Assembly (NCBI GenBank): GCA_016584305.1
Contig: JACEEZ010003837.1
Location: 48,501-112,500, forward strand
Direction of reading: 5' to 3'
Length of the DNA: 64,000 nucleotides
From: Chionoecetes opilio
Lineage: Eukaryota; Arthropoda; Malacostraca; Decapoda; Majidae
Positions 1-10,719 of the stretch are shown here, piece after piece. The number at the start of each line of letters is the position of its first letter. The stretch's first letter is position 1. A program made the position numbers and the translations under genes. The notes beneath the pieces were generated by a model. The model was not told where the DNA came from and made no database searches. It saw nothing but the letters and a program-made list of their open reading frames with translations.

Positions 1-717
1 ATTCTATCCTTTTATGAAATGAATGAAATTCCTTCATTAGATCCATTGCTTAAAATAGTTAAAGAATCTCAGATAAATTTTCAAGGTGCTAGATCTTCAA
101 TTTTCAGGTTCATAAAGAAAATAGGTTTTCGATATCTAAAGGCAGCAGGGGAAAGACATATATTGATGGAAAAATTGGATGTTATTGCTTCTCGATGTAG
201 GTTCCTCAGGACACTAGATGAGAATAGAAACTCCAGTAGTCCACGCTCAGAGATCTATATTGCTGAAACGGTGTGTCACATGGATTATCAGGGAACCAAT
301 GGCTCAAAATTGAAAACTGGGAAAGTAGTGCAGTTTATCATCATACATGCTGGTGGGGAAATGGGTTTTGTGCCAGGATGTTTGTACATGTTCAAGCCTC
401 GGATCAGCAACAAAGGACAATATAAACGTGCAATGACACCAGAGTGTTTCCAAACATGGTTTAAGAACCAACTACTTCCAAACATCCCAAACAATTCACT
501 TATTGTAATGGACAATGCCTCGTGTTATTCAAAAGTTGTAAACACAGTCCCTAACCGATGTATGAAAAAAAGTGATATTATTCAGTGGCTGGAAGAAAAT
601 AATATTTCCCATGACAAATCATTTTCTAAGGTAGAACTCCTTCATTTGGTGAACTGTAATAAACCAAAGCAGGTATATGAAATTGACCTTATAGCTCATG
701 ACCATGGACATGAAGTA
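1..717 (+). pseudogene. IS630/Tc1-type (Sailor-like) transposase, copy 1, 5' part
   Basis: This is the middle of a DDE transposase gene that enters from beyond the left edge. It is open from position 19 to 717, where a Tigger element breaks it, and resumes at 3175. Visible motifs are a CHMDYQGTNG segment around the first acidic residue and IVMDNASCY around the second. From 115 to 717 it matches the intact copy (19172-19774) at all but 3 of 603 bases with no indel. The first 114 bases match only about 75%. Joined to the 3' part it would stay in frame, so the Tigger insertion is the main visible lesion. The enzyme would cut and paste its own element in the nucleus. The family assignment is from motifs; the exact clade is inferred. 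Confidence 0.85.
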
Positions 718-968
718 CAGGCTCACAATCTTTTATCCGAAATTCTGAAAACCGAAAAGCTCCGAAAACCGAACAGTTTTTCCAGGCTATCTGTCGTCTG
801 CATACCAAAGCTCGCGTTTGGCGCCAAACTTGACCCGAAACGCCCAACGGTCAACCCAGGACACGCAGTGTTGTCTCAGTGCTCCTACCAGTCAGGCGCA
901 CGTCTCTCTGCTGCTCACGGATATTTTGTTAATTTTTGCAGATTTTTTTTACTTTGAAGACTGTGAAA

Positions 969-2770
969 ATGTCAAAAAGAGCTGCAAATTCCCCTATGGA
1001 TAACAGTGAGAAGCAGAATAGGAAGCGCCTGTCATTATCGATAGCACAGAAAGTAGAGTTATTACAGAAGCTTGATCGTGGTGTATCTGTGCGGCGTCTT
1101 ACTGAAGATTATGATGTGGGAACTACAACAATATACGACCTAAAGAAACAGAAACATAAGTTGTTGAAGTTTTACAGTGACAGTGATGACCAGAAACTAA
1201 TGAAAAATAGGAAAACGCTGCATAGGGCAAAAAACGAAGATCTTGACCGTGTGCTGATGGAGTGGGTTCGACAACGAAGAAGTGAATGTATGCCACTGAC
1301 TGGTTTGATGGTAATGAAACAAGCTAGAAAATACCATGAAGAACTGAGCATTAAAGGCGAATGTGAATATTCAGAAGGTTGGTTGCAGAAATTTACGAAG
1401 CGTCATGGTATGAAATATCTGAAAATCTGTGGTGAAAAAGCTTCTGCTGATTATGATGCAGCTGAACGTTACATTGATGAATTTGCCAATATGATATTTG
1501 ATGAAAACCTCAGTCCGGAGCAAATATACAATGCTGATGAAACAGCACTCTACGGCGCTACGTCCCTAGAAAAACTTTAACAATGGCAGATGAAAGAGCA
1601 CCATCAGGTTTTAAGGGCAATAAGGACAGGATGACTGTTCTTGCGTGTGCAAATGCTGCAGGCACACACATGTTAAAGTTGGCAGTGCTTGGAAAAAGCC
1701 AACATCCAAGATGTTTTAAAGGTGTAACAAATCTACCTGTGCATTATTATGCAAACAAGAAAGCAAGGGTAACCAGAGAAATGTTTACCGATTGGTTCAA
1801 TAACCATTTTGTACCAGCTGCACGAGCTCATTGTAGGAAAGCTGGACTGGAAGAAAACTGCAAAATTTTATTGCTTCTAGACAACTGTTGCGCACATCCC
1901 CCTGCTGAGGTTCTTGTGAAAAATAATGTTTTTGGCATTTATCTTCCCCCCAATGTGACATCTTTAATACAACCTTGTGACCAAGGAATTTTGTGCTTAT
2001 GAAGACAAAGTATAAAAACTTTTTTCTGAACTGCATGCTTGATGCAGTCAACAGAGGCATAGATATCAAAGACTTCCTGAAAGAGTTCACCCTTAAGGAT
2101 GCCATTTATGCACTTGTTAATGCTTGGAAAGATGTAACTAAAGAAACATTAAAAAATGCTTGGCACAAACTTTGGCCTACAACAATGTTCGATGAAAATG
2201 AGCCTGCAGATGATGACTTTGAAGGATTCCGTGTCACTAACGAGAGGAAGATGATATCAAACCTCATTGCTTATGCCAAAAGTGTTGCAAGAGAAAATGT
2301 AAATACGTTAAGAGTCGGTTGATATCGAAGATGTACTGAATGTTGACAATGACGCTCCTGTTGTGCATTCCTTGAGTGATGGAGAAATTGCTGAAATGGT
2401 GTTAGATAACAATAAGCATGAGGATAGTAGTGATGAGGATGAAGACATTATGAACACAGGTGAAAAAATGCCCATAGATGATATGGTAAAACTGTGTGAT
2501 CAGTTAATTAGTGGCATGGAACAACGTACATTTATCAGTGTCCATGATATTATGGCAGTTTATTCAATCAAAAAGAGATTGCTTAGACAGAAACCTCTGT
2601 TAATGAAACAAATGACACTGGAGGAAGTCTTTAAAAAGGCCGTCTCTCGTAGCGCTGCTGAACTTGAGAATCCTGTTGCTGGCCCATCATCAGATGTTCA
2701 ACTCCAACCCGAAGACTATGGTCACCATAACAACGATGACGACATTGATTCTCCAGAATCCTCAAACTAG
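969..2770 (+). pseudogene. Tigger/pogo transposase (jerky-like), three frameshifts
   Basis: The reading starts MSKRAANSPMDNSEKQN. It has an N-terminal psq-type helix-turn-helix (LSIAQKVELLQKLDRGVSV), then a CENP-B-type DNA-binding segment (YSEGWLQKFTKRHG), then the DDE_1 catalytic core. The three acidic residues are in YNADET, LLLDNCCAH and IQPCDQG; the last two are 32 residues apart, within the Tigger range. The C-terminal part is acidic, as usual for the family. Frame changes fall near 1553 (a base missing from the Trp codon expected after TALY), near 1998 (just after PCDQGIL) and near 2315. Without them the protein would be about 600 residues. It is probably inactive here. Confidence 0.9.
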
Positions 2771-2863
2771 TTGTTTTGTGCTTTTACTGCATGTAAGTAT
2801 ATTTTCTTGTGTTTAGCTTAGTTTGAGGCAGTTTATGTTTAAAGTTTTACTTAATGTTTTATC

Positions 2864-3051
2864 TTTTTTTTATTATTTATTCGGGGGATTCAAGAATCCC
2901 CGAGCCAGGACACCTAAGGCCATGTAGCCCTGCTAGGGTGACAAGAGAGCGCTACCACCTTCACCGAGTAACTGCCGGGATTGAGGCACAAACTCGCGAC
3001 CTTATGGCCACGAGCCGAGCACTCTACCACTGAGCCACCCGTTCCCCTTGT
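2864..3051 (-). repeat. tRNA-derived SINE
   Basis: On the minus strand the head reads like a tRNA, with an A-box-like TGGCTCAGTGG and a B-box-like region around GGTCGCGAGTTTG. The element ends in a T-rich tract on the plus strand, which is an A-rich tail on its own strand. An 11-bp direct repeat, AATGTTTTATC, flanks it (2853-2863 and 3052-3062), the signature of LINE-mediated retrotransposition. It sits in the 3' untranslated part of the Tigger element and is therefore younger than it. It does not fold as a working tRNA gene. Confidence 0.85.
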
Positions 3052-3174
3052 AATGTTTTATCTAAAAAGCGTTAAAATCTACGCTAAAAATCTTCCATTC
3101 TGAAATCCGAAAAATTCCGAAATCCGAAAAGTGTCTGGTCCCAAGGTTTTCGGATAAGAGATTGTGAACCTTTA

Positions 3175-3459
3175 CTGAGACTTCCACCACATCATAACCA
3201 TTTAAATCCATTGGAAGTCATTTGGCATCAGGTTAAGTCAGAGATTAAAAGGAAATCTTCTGAAGCTGATCAGACACTGCAAACAGCAGAGCAAATCATA
3301 AAAGATGCAGTTGCCAGAGTAACTACAGAAGACTGGAAGATGTGTATCCACTGCACTAGAGAAACAGAAGAAGATTACAAGAATAAAGACAAGGCAATGG
3401 ACTATATGGTGGAAAACTTAACCATCACCCAGGATGAATCCAGCACTGATGAGGATTAA
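3175..3459 (+). pseudogene. IS630/Tc1-type transposase copy 1, 3' part with catalytic Glu
   Basis: This is the continuation after the Tigger insertion. It encodes LRLPPHHNHLNPLEVIWHQ, in which the Glu of NPLEVIW is the third catalytic acid, and then a Lys/Glu-rich tail ending in a TAA at 3457-3459. The DNA matches copy 2 almost exactly from 3174 to about 3452. Just past the stop the match drops to roughly three quarters. A 3-base deletion removes one codon from the Asp/Glu tail relative to copy 2. Confidence 0.85.
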
Positions 3460-4207
3460 GTGTTATGAGGGATAACTTGGGAGCAGTGTCATTTATTTTT
3501 GTAAGACTTGAAATGGGAGTTTCCCATTATTGATTACTTGTGTCCAATAATGTTTGTACATCGTGAATATATATTTGAGTAAAGCAATATAAACTAAACA
3601 TTAAAGTGTTTTAATATAAATTCACACTGCATTTTATTATTCGCAGGAGAGTGTTTTTAATGCCAGTAATAGAATCAATTCACATTTTAGTACAAAAGAC
3701 TACATAAACACAAACTCCCATTGGTCTTGTTAAGAAAAGTATGTACATATTGGTAAAATTGAAATTGGAAATTTATGTACTTACTCCTCTTCCGAGTATG
3801 TATATTTGCCACCACTTGCTGAGGCAAGTAAAAGTATAGGTATTGCTCAGCAAAAAAAATCGAATGACAGCATCGTTGGTTAATGTTTCCACTAGGCTCA
3901 ACCATTATAATTATCAAAAGAAATTGAAGCAAAAGAACATAATTTTTTGTTATATTCATCAATCACTTTAACATTACAAGATAACCAATTACATTGGAAT
4001 TCCCTTTATCCGGCATCATTGGGACCAAGGGTGTGCCGGACACAGGAAAATTCCAGATATGGGAAGGTGTACTTATTAAGTACTCAAAGTGTGCCCATAA
4101 ATACTTAAAAACTAAACAAAATCTGTTTTTTGCAACTTTAGGAGTGTCAGTCATCTTCATAAATTCATGTAGTTGCTTAACTTGGGCCATGATGTCATAG
4201 ATAGTAG
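3460..4207. other. 3' flank of transposase copy 1, no gene
   Basis: AT-rich sequence with only short, unrecognisable frames. It begins as the degraded downstream region of the transposase copy. Around 4005-4070, sequence of the form TTATCCGGCATCATTGGGAC resembles a worn Tigger-type terminal repeat, but I found no partner for it. Confidence 0.5.
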
Positions 4208-4650
4208 CAGTGGCGGCCCCAGTAAAATTTGACGGGTGGCCAGGGTTGAACATAGTGCGCGGTGGCCATGGAAAAGCCAATTTTTTCAAGTATGTTATAT
4301 TTTTCTGATCACTGGCAATTTATACATGTAATTAAATTTTTTGCTCACAAGTTTCAAGTACAACTATTCGTCGACTTACAACCTATGCAACTTACGACTG
4401 TTCGACTTTACAACCGGTGGTAAATGCTGATAAAATTCTTTTTCTTTTTCTTTTTTTATTCATTAATTTATTTATAATTTTTTTTTATACATTTGTGGCT
4501 ATAGTGTCGTTAGTGACCTCCAGGGGTGGGATTGTAGGCCCTGGAGGCACACTTGAGGGCTGTAATGGTTGGCCCTCACCCGTGGTGGCGCAGGCAGGAT
4601 TGTTATACAGTAAACCCTCTATAATTCGATCTAATTGGGGGGAAGCCTGG

Positions 4651-6244
4651 TGTGGAAATTTATGTCACATACATATATTTAATTTGAGGTCTTACCTATA
4701 CAAAACCCATCGTCTATCTCATCCCGACACAATACCCCAACTAGTCAACTAACTAGGATACTTATCGGTGGATAGTGGGTTGAAATCGCTGTAGGCTTTT
4801 AATCAATACTGCCTGTCCTGTTATCCAAAGTGGTCGCCATGATCGAGGCCGCCCGTGAAGGGTGAAAGTGGAGGTGTTATTGTGGTGGGCGTCAAGTGGT
4901 TCATCAAACCATCATGGCGCGGTGTTTATAATCACTGATACGTCCAGGAAGCTATTCAGGCTTAATAGACGCAGCACTGATATTCGCTATGGCGATGAGA
5001 CAAGTCCTATTGTTTTATCACTTATATGTACAAAATGAACGTATGTACAAATTCTTCTCGCTATAATCAGAGAAGAGATGTTAATCCCGTGGGGACTGGA
5101 ATGAAACTAAATTTAGTAGGTGGAGCGGGCAGCGGCCACCACAAATTACATGTGTCACCTTTCAGGTAGGCGGCAGGTGGACCACCACAATTGGTGCAAA
5201 TTTAAAGAACGGCGGCCAATGACCGGTCGCTCCAAATTAAGGTCCAAATGCTTAATAACCACTGGGAATGTTAATTTATATTATCCCAGTACAGGGAGGT
5301 CCCGTTATACGAGCATTTGGTATACGAGAATCCGATGATACGAGATGTGTAAATTAGGGTCTATTTTCAATATACGAGATCGAAAATCCAATGATACGAC
5401 ATTCAAACTGGGGTGTGTAAAATTATCTCAAGTTCAAAATGTGCGCCCTACCACTCCCGGGCTGGACAAAGGGGGATTTGGTTGACCCCAGTCAGGTCAC
5501 CCCTAGCAAGCCGTGACCTGAAGGTTAATTAAGCATATGGCGCTGCCTGACATTTAGGGGTAATTAGCAGGTGTGCGGCCCCAACCTTGGGACCGCAGTC
5601 ACGTCACCCCTAGCAAGGCGTGACCTGAAGGGTAATTAAGCATATGGCACGGCCTGACCTTTAGGGGTAATTAGCAGGTGTGCGTCCCCAACCTTGGGAC
5701 TGCTACACTACCTTCTCTTGTATCAGGGGGCATCGCCTACAGTACAACATCTTTTTTGCTTGTTATGCATGTTTTATGTTTAATTAATGTGCAGTTGTTT
5801 TTTTGTGTGCTATTTTCTCTTTCAGAATGCTTTTTCTACAGAATAGGTGGTACAGTGTGGGTAATATAGACGCTGTGTGTTTGTTGTGTTTGCTATAGTT
5901 TATTTTAGCTTGAAAAACATGTCTTTTTTTTTTTTTTTTTTTTTTTTTAAATTGATGGGGTCCTGGAACCAAACCTATATTTTACCATTAGCTATGTGTT
6001 TCGTTATACGAGATTTCACTGTACGAGTATGCCAGTGGAACCTAACTGCTCGTATCTTCGGGACCTCCCTGTACTTATCATTTACTTAAATTACCTTAAT
6101 TATACCCATTACCATTATAATTATATATATACATCCCTACGCTCCCCCTATGATGAGCAGACAATAACTCCCTCACAATGGGGGGGGGAAACAAACCACC
6201 ACTCTACCAATTATTAACAGGGTGGTTGGTGGATAATTTCCACA
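4651..6244. mobile_element. Solo LTR, copy 1, inside element D
   Basis: The sequence starts TGTGGAAATTTATGTCAC and ends with AATTTCCACA, the TG...CA form of retrovirus-like long terminal repeats. A 5-bp duplication, CCTGG, lies at 4646-4650 and 6245-6249. The second copy at 12484-14110 shares most of its length and has its own, different 5-bp duplication. No internal gag/pol region is present, so this is a solo LTR left by recombination. Without MITE A1 it is about 812 bp. The retrotransposon family cannot be told from the LTR alone. Confidence 0.85.
5292..6071 (+). mobile_element. MITE family A, copy 1
   Basis: A 780-bp non-autonomous element with TIRs CAGGGAGGTCCCG and CGGGACCTCCCTG, TA at 5290-5291 and 6072-6073. 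The subterminal region repeats the motif TATACGAGA. The middle holds two tandem copies of a ~120-bp unit that includes TAATTAAGCATATGGC. The empty site survives in LTR copy 2 (TCCCAGTATTTATCATTTAC near 13065). It has no coding capacity and is probably mobilised by a pogo/Tigger transposase. Confidence 0.92.
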
Positions 6245-7374
6245 CCTGGGTCAAATTAGCCGAAAGTCCGCATTATCCAATGGTTACCTCTAGCCCCCTC
6301 ACACAATAAGAACTCACTCAAACATGCCAAAACAGCACAGATTGTATTACTTGTACTCACCAAAACATGGCTAATACTGAAGTCTAGAAATGCAGTACTA
6401 CTGTACACTGAGCACTCAGGCATCACTGATAGCATCTACAGGCAAAGCCGCAAAGGTTGCGTTCAGTAAAGCAATGCGCACAGGTGCACATGGAGGCGCA
6501 TGGTGACGTCAGTATACATATGCCTAGCGCAAGCTACCCCCGCACTACAGCCCAGCTGGGGGGTGAATGGCCACTTGAGTTGCCAGCTAGCACCACAATA
6601 AGGGTATGTAAACAAAGGGAAAAGAAAGCTGCTGCTTTTCGCTCTCCTCTTCTTGCCTCCTTAATATTTCATTTCCTGCTGCTATAACTTCTGCTGCATC
6701 AAATACAGGGTCATCAGCAAGATATTCTTCAACAATAAGAATAGCCACAGAGATGAATTTCGGCAGCTGCTATCTTGGTAGCAATGTAAATTGTGAAGTG
6801 TTCAGTATCGTTCAGTAAGGAGGGTGCGGGTATATCAATTATGTCCGGTGGGAGGGTGACCGCTACTTAACGCAGCCCTGGCAGGTGTCACTCTGGGGAT
6901 TTGTAAGATAAGATCTTCAGTGCTTGAGGTGCTTAATGTGTTGGAGGCAATGTGGAGGCTGGCTGAAGAAGTGGATGGCACAGAGGAGATGGAAGATGCT
7001 GCAGAAAACTCTGAAAATTCGAACTTCAGTTCTGATTATGGAAAGTTGGAAAGTTGTTGAAAAATTTGAACTTGGCCTGAAACAGGTCGAATTATCCGAA
7101 GTTCAAATCATACGGGTTCGAATTAGAGAGGGTTTACTGTAGTGACGCCTGTGATTAGAGGCTCATTCCGCCCCCCTGTGTCCTCCGATGCACTCACAAT
7201 CCAAAGTAGAGTTAATTGGCAGCATGTGGGTGTTCTTAGGCCACTCGACGGTGCAGAAAGATTTTGGTTCTCATCGGGGATGGAACTCGGTGATACGATG
7301 GTTATAACAATAATGAACAACGAAAATGTTGATAAAATATGACTGAAAGATGATTATAATATCATTACACATAT

Positions 7375-7500
7375 TATCATTCTGCCTGCGCCACCACGGG
7401 CGAGGGCCAACCATCACAGCCCTAAAGTGAACCTCCAGGGCCTACCATCCAGGCCTTAGTAGTCACTGCCTACAGGTGCTATAGGCACAAATGTAAAAAA
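7375..7500 (+). repeat. SINE core fragment, opposite orientation
   Basis: Contains GCCACCACGGGCGAGGGCC followed by CCTCCAGGGCCTACCATCC, the same core as the SINE at 4500-4607 but on the other strand. The two form an inverted pair about 2.9 kb apart, with element D and its contents between them. Confidence 0.7.
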
Positions 7501-7727
7501 TATTTAAAAAAATAAAATAATTTATAACATAAGCTGAATTATGTCCAGTTCTACTTATGCCATTCGACCGTTCGGTTGGTCCCAATCACGGTCGTAAGTC
7601 GACCACTTTTTTACTCGGTGTATAAAAATTGAAAACACGGGGAAATTTTCATTTGATCGCTGACTAGGATCTGGGGTGGCCATAGGGGTGGCTGTGGCCC
7701 CCACGAGCCCCCTTCGATCCGTCACTG

Positions 7728-8329
7728 GATAATAAATGACCCAATGTTGTATTCTTTCATGATATTGTTTCGATTTTTCCCCTTCTCCAGCAGCTTACAT
7801 ATCTTTATCCAGTGGTGGCTCGTAATAAAATAAAATGGAGGGACTGCAAGCTTTACACAACAGTAGGATACACAAATTTTACCTATCTCAGGTATGAGTT
7901 GTAGTTGATATTCACGGATTTCAGGGAATGGTAGTAGTGGTGATGGTAGAAGGGATGGTGGGGGTGGTAGAAGGGATGGCTGAGGTGGTGATGGTAGAAT
8001 TACAGTATTACTTGAAAATAGATTCGGTACTGCTTGATTTCAGTCTTTTCATTTAATGTCAGCTGGGATAAGTTGATGTTTTGCAAATACTTCACTGGAT
8101 TTTCCATCGTCATAGGGTAATTAAAGAAAGCACAATTTAACCACACCGTCTACACGCACTGTAAACACGAAAGGGATGAGACTTAGCTGCCTCGACTGCA
8201 GCTCTTTGTTTTCACAAGTGGCGCGGCGGCGGCGCAGACATGAATCGTACAGCAAATATGAAAGTAACTTAAATTTTGGTCTGGTTTTAATGAAAATTCA
8301 CTTAGTAACATATTGAAAATAATTAAATA
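7728..8329. other. Gene-free interval between nests
   Basis: No supported gene. A hAT-like end motif, CAGTGGTGGCTCGTAA, is at about 7811 without a visible partner. Purine-rich GGTAGAAGGGATGG repeats occupy about 7930-8000. Confidence 0.45.
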
Positions 8330-9528
8330 CAGTAAAACCTCTCATATCCGGACTAATTGGACCAAGGAGTGGTCCCAATAATGCAAGAATCCGAATAATG
8401 GGGGGGATTATATCCCCCCATATTAAAAAAAAAAAAAAAAAATTCTAGGTGAATAGAACATTTCTGAGTCATGTAAATATCAATAAACAAAAGATAAATC
8501 ATGTAAATATATAAATTACAGTAAAAATACACAATAAAAATACAGTACTGTACAGGTGTAGTATACAGTACTGTCAGTCCTACGTCTAGCAGCCGGCAGC
8601 TGTATCATGATGGCGGAGATTTTCTCCTCCTTGGTGTTGGTTGTAGGGCTGTGAGGACCCCTTGAGGAGCCCTATGATCCCTGGTGATGTCCTAATGTGC
8701 TATCAGAGGCGTGGTAGCTGACTTGTCTTCTTCAGGAAGGCACAGGTGAGGCGGATGACAGCGTGTTGTCCTGAGAGGTAGGCAGGGCGCCAGGCGGGGC
8801 AGGTCGCTCGCCAGCAGGGTGGGCAGGGCTTTACGTCTTATTACTAGTTATTATACATCGTAGTGATTATGGTGAGCTGTTTGTTATATACACGTGTCAT
8901 TATTTAGGTCAGTGTAGTACTGTATGTCACCATAAATAAGGGTTATTTAAAGGTGTTGAGGTGGCGGGGTAGCCAGTGATGGGGAAACATTCTTGCCACG
9001 GCCACCCCGCAACACTAACGGAAAAAGTGTCCGTGTGACACGACCTTTAAAGGCCGTGTCATACGTCTTGTTGACTTGCGACTGGTCGAGAGGTTTTAGA
9101 AACTGTTTGTCATTGGCTGGTGACTGATGACAAGTTTGATGACGTCATTACTCGCCCAGCCAGTCAGGGCCTTCCTACCTGTTTACTACCTACCGAGGGA
9201 GGCTTGCTGGATAAGGTAGAAAGGTCAGGTAATATCTAGGTGGTGGGGGAGTGGGTGGTAGCTGGAGATACCACCTCCATTGCTGGATCTGGGTCCAAGG
9301 CTCAATGGCCACAGATCACTCGCTAATACAACATTTGGACACAACAAAGAAACACAATTACAGTATACAAAGAATATGCTCAGTGATGGATCATAAAAGC
9401 TTGCCTGGCTGCCTGGGCCTCTAACCTCACTGACTCACATCATGACATCCTAAGCCTTAAGAGGAGGAGGAGGTCCGAATAATGTCGAAGTCCGAATAAT
9501 GAGGGTCCGGATACGAGAGGGTTTACTG
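8330..9528. mobile_element. TA-flanked element G
   Basis: Ends are CAGTAAAACCTCTCATATCC and its complement-like partner reading ATACGAGAGGGTTTACTG, with TA at 8328-8329 and 9529-9530. The 1.2-kb interior lacks a transposase. It includes the 3' tail of the RNase H-bearing LINE (about 8620-8830, minus strand), recognisable from GGTGATGTCCTA and GAAGGCACAGGTGAGGCGGA, shared with 28020-28110. Confidence 0.85.
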
Positions 9529-9558
9529 TAACATATAATGACTTTTTATTATGTTATA

Positions 9559-10238
9559 CACACGGCCCTTGTTTTCCCGGACTAATAGGGGGGAGCACTG
9601 GTCCGGGAACCGCAAAAGTCCGGGAATCACAACAGTCCGAGGCCATTACCCACCCCCGGACGTTTATCCTACTCTAGTATTTACTGTCCGGCAACTGCCA
9701 ATATCAACTACCCCGCCGCGGACTTTTACGTCTGCTGAGCATGCTGCCACCTGGCGGGAGGCAGCAGCAAGTGTTCAATAGTCTCAAGAGATGTTCCTGC
9801 ACCAGGGGCAGTGGAGGTCAGGGGACTAACGGAGGTGGTGCAGGTGAACCGTGAGTGTCGTGTGCCCAAATGTAAACAATGCGACCGCTGAGCATGCTGC
9901 CACCTGGCAGGAGGCAGCAGAAAGTGTTCAATAGTCTCAGAGACTTTCCTGCACCAGGGGCAGTGGGGGTCAGGGGACTGACGGAGGCGGTGCAGGTGAA
10001 CTGTGAGTGTCGTGCCCAAATGTAAACAATACGACCGCTGAGCATGCTGCCAACTGGCGGGAGGCGCGAACACTGACCAGGGGTGTGACAGGAGATGCTC
10101 GGACCGCCAGACAACTTTGTCAATTTACGGACTGGACCAGGCATTTGTCCGGGACTCTGACATATCCCCGGACCTCGGATTTTGTCCGGCAAATCCGATA
10201 TCCGGGAAATGGAGGTCCGGGAAAACGAGGGTTGTGTG
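9559..10238. mobile_element. TA-flanked element H, copy 1, with LINE-derived tandem array
   Basis: The TIR consensus across both copies is CACACAAACCTCGTTTTCCC; in this copy the left end is slightly worn (CACACGGCCCTTG). TA lies at 9557-9558 and 10239-10240. Subterminal repeats of TCCGGGAA occur at both ends. From about 9733 to 10075 there are two full units and a partial unit of a ~153-bp tandem repeat derived from the LINE ORF2 C-terminal region. Confidence 0.88.
9733..10075 (-). repeat. Minisatellite of a captured LINE zinc-finger segment (2 units)
   Basis: Each ~150-bp unit contains GTTCAATAGTCTC and CAGTGGGGGTCAGGGGAC. On the minus strand it can be read as HLHRL-SPDPHCPWC--ETIEHFLL, the Cys/His segment near the end of the LINE protein encoded at 28065-28463. 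The homologous array in H2 has four units. Confidence 0.88.
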
Positions 10239-10719
10239 TATTTGTTAGTAGTGTATCATTTCTGCTGTGTCTCTAAAGGGATCATACACTTGGCAGTGAG
10301 TGTCTGGGGGTGCTGCAGCTCTGCAGCCCTATGCCACGAGCCGCCATTGTCTTTATCTGCTTAACCGTAGGGGGCATTCGTTGGGTGTGACAGAACCGAC
10401 GCTATGGTGATCACGTGATCTCTGTGTGATCCTTGGAGATGCCGTGCGGCCCGCACCAGTACCCTCAGTGTTTGTCTTGCTGTGGTCAGTGAAGCTGAAG
10501 GTCAATCGCCTCTCTCGGTTTTTTTTTTTATATACGTATTTCGGGCGTCACACACCCAACGAATGCTGTGGCGTACTAATTTAATTGTGTGTGAACAGAC
10601 CCAACTAATGGGTTTATCGTTAAAACTATATACGTGACTTTACTAAATATTGTTCTCCAGAGTGTATATTATGAACACCACGTGGTGTGCAGCCCTTTGT
10701 GAGTGATGATAATTTGAGT

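Larger units (their letters stand above)
718..3172 (+). mobile_element. Tigger/pogo-like DNA transposon inserted in the transposase gene
   Basis: The left end begins CAGGCTCACAATC and the right end, reverse-complemented, begins AAGGTTCACAATC; both continue into a TATCCGAAA motif, so these are terminal inverted repeats (TIRs). A TA duplication flanks the element (716-717 and 3173-3174). The intact paralogue at 19774 gives the uninterrupted target. The element carries its own transposase gene (969-2770) and a tRNA-derived SINE near the right end (2864-3051). TA duplication plus a psq/CENP-B/DDE-type transposase is typical of the Tigger/pogo group. Confidence 0.92.
4608..7139. mobile_element. 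TA-flanked element D (Tigger-like, non-autonomous)
   Basis: Ends are CAGTAAACCCTCTATAATTC on the left and the complement of CAGTAAACCCTCTCTAATTC on the right, with TA at 4606-4607 and 7140-7141. The unoccupied site is preserved in the related SINE near 26308. Removing the internal LTR leaves about 0.93 kb with no convincing reading frame. CAG...CTG ends plus TA fit the Tc1/mariner/pogo superfamily. Confidence 0.88.
4500..7330 (-). repeat. SINE with GGGCGAGGGCCAACC core, split by element D
   Basis: Two pieces, 4500-4607 and 7140 to about 7330, read as one repeat when element D is removed. The unbroken relative at 26190-26480 carries the same sequence across the junction (GGATTGTTATAGTGACGCC). 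The family has a conserved core around CCACCACGGGCGAGGGCC and, in better copies, a tRNA-like head on the minus strand. A second fragment in the opposite orientation follows at 7375-7500. Confidence 0.75.
4208..7727. mobile_element. hAT-like outer shell of a deep nest
   Basis: The left end is CAGTGGCGGCCCC and the right end is CGATCCGTCACTG, giving inverted CAGTG(G/A)CGG termini typical of hAT elements. The flanking octamers are GATAGTAG (4200-4207) and GATAATAA (7728-7735), matching 6 of 8, so the target duplication is imperfect. Just inside each end are related gTCGACTTACaACC-type sequences (about 4371 and 7588) that may be the ends of a further element. Everything from the SINE to MITE A1 lies within. 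No hAT transposase is visible, so it is non-autonomous or decayed. Confidence 0.6.

Noticed and set aside
3963..4289. 108-residue minus-strand frame as a gene
   Set aside because: No recognisable motif; it crosses into the hAT-like terminus at 4208.
4609..7140. TG/CA-ended retrotransposon spanning the whole interval
   Set aside because: The outer ends are CAG...CTG with TA duplication (element D); only 4651-6244 has TG...CA ends with a 5-bp duplication.
9733..10075. CRISPR-like array from regularly spaced repeats
   Set aside because: Repeats are contiguous ~150-bp tandem units without unique spacers, in a eukaryotic genome.
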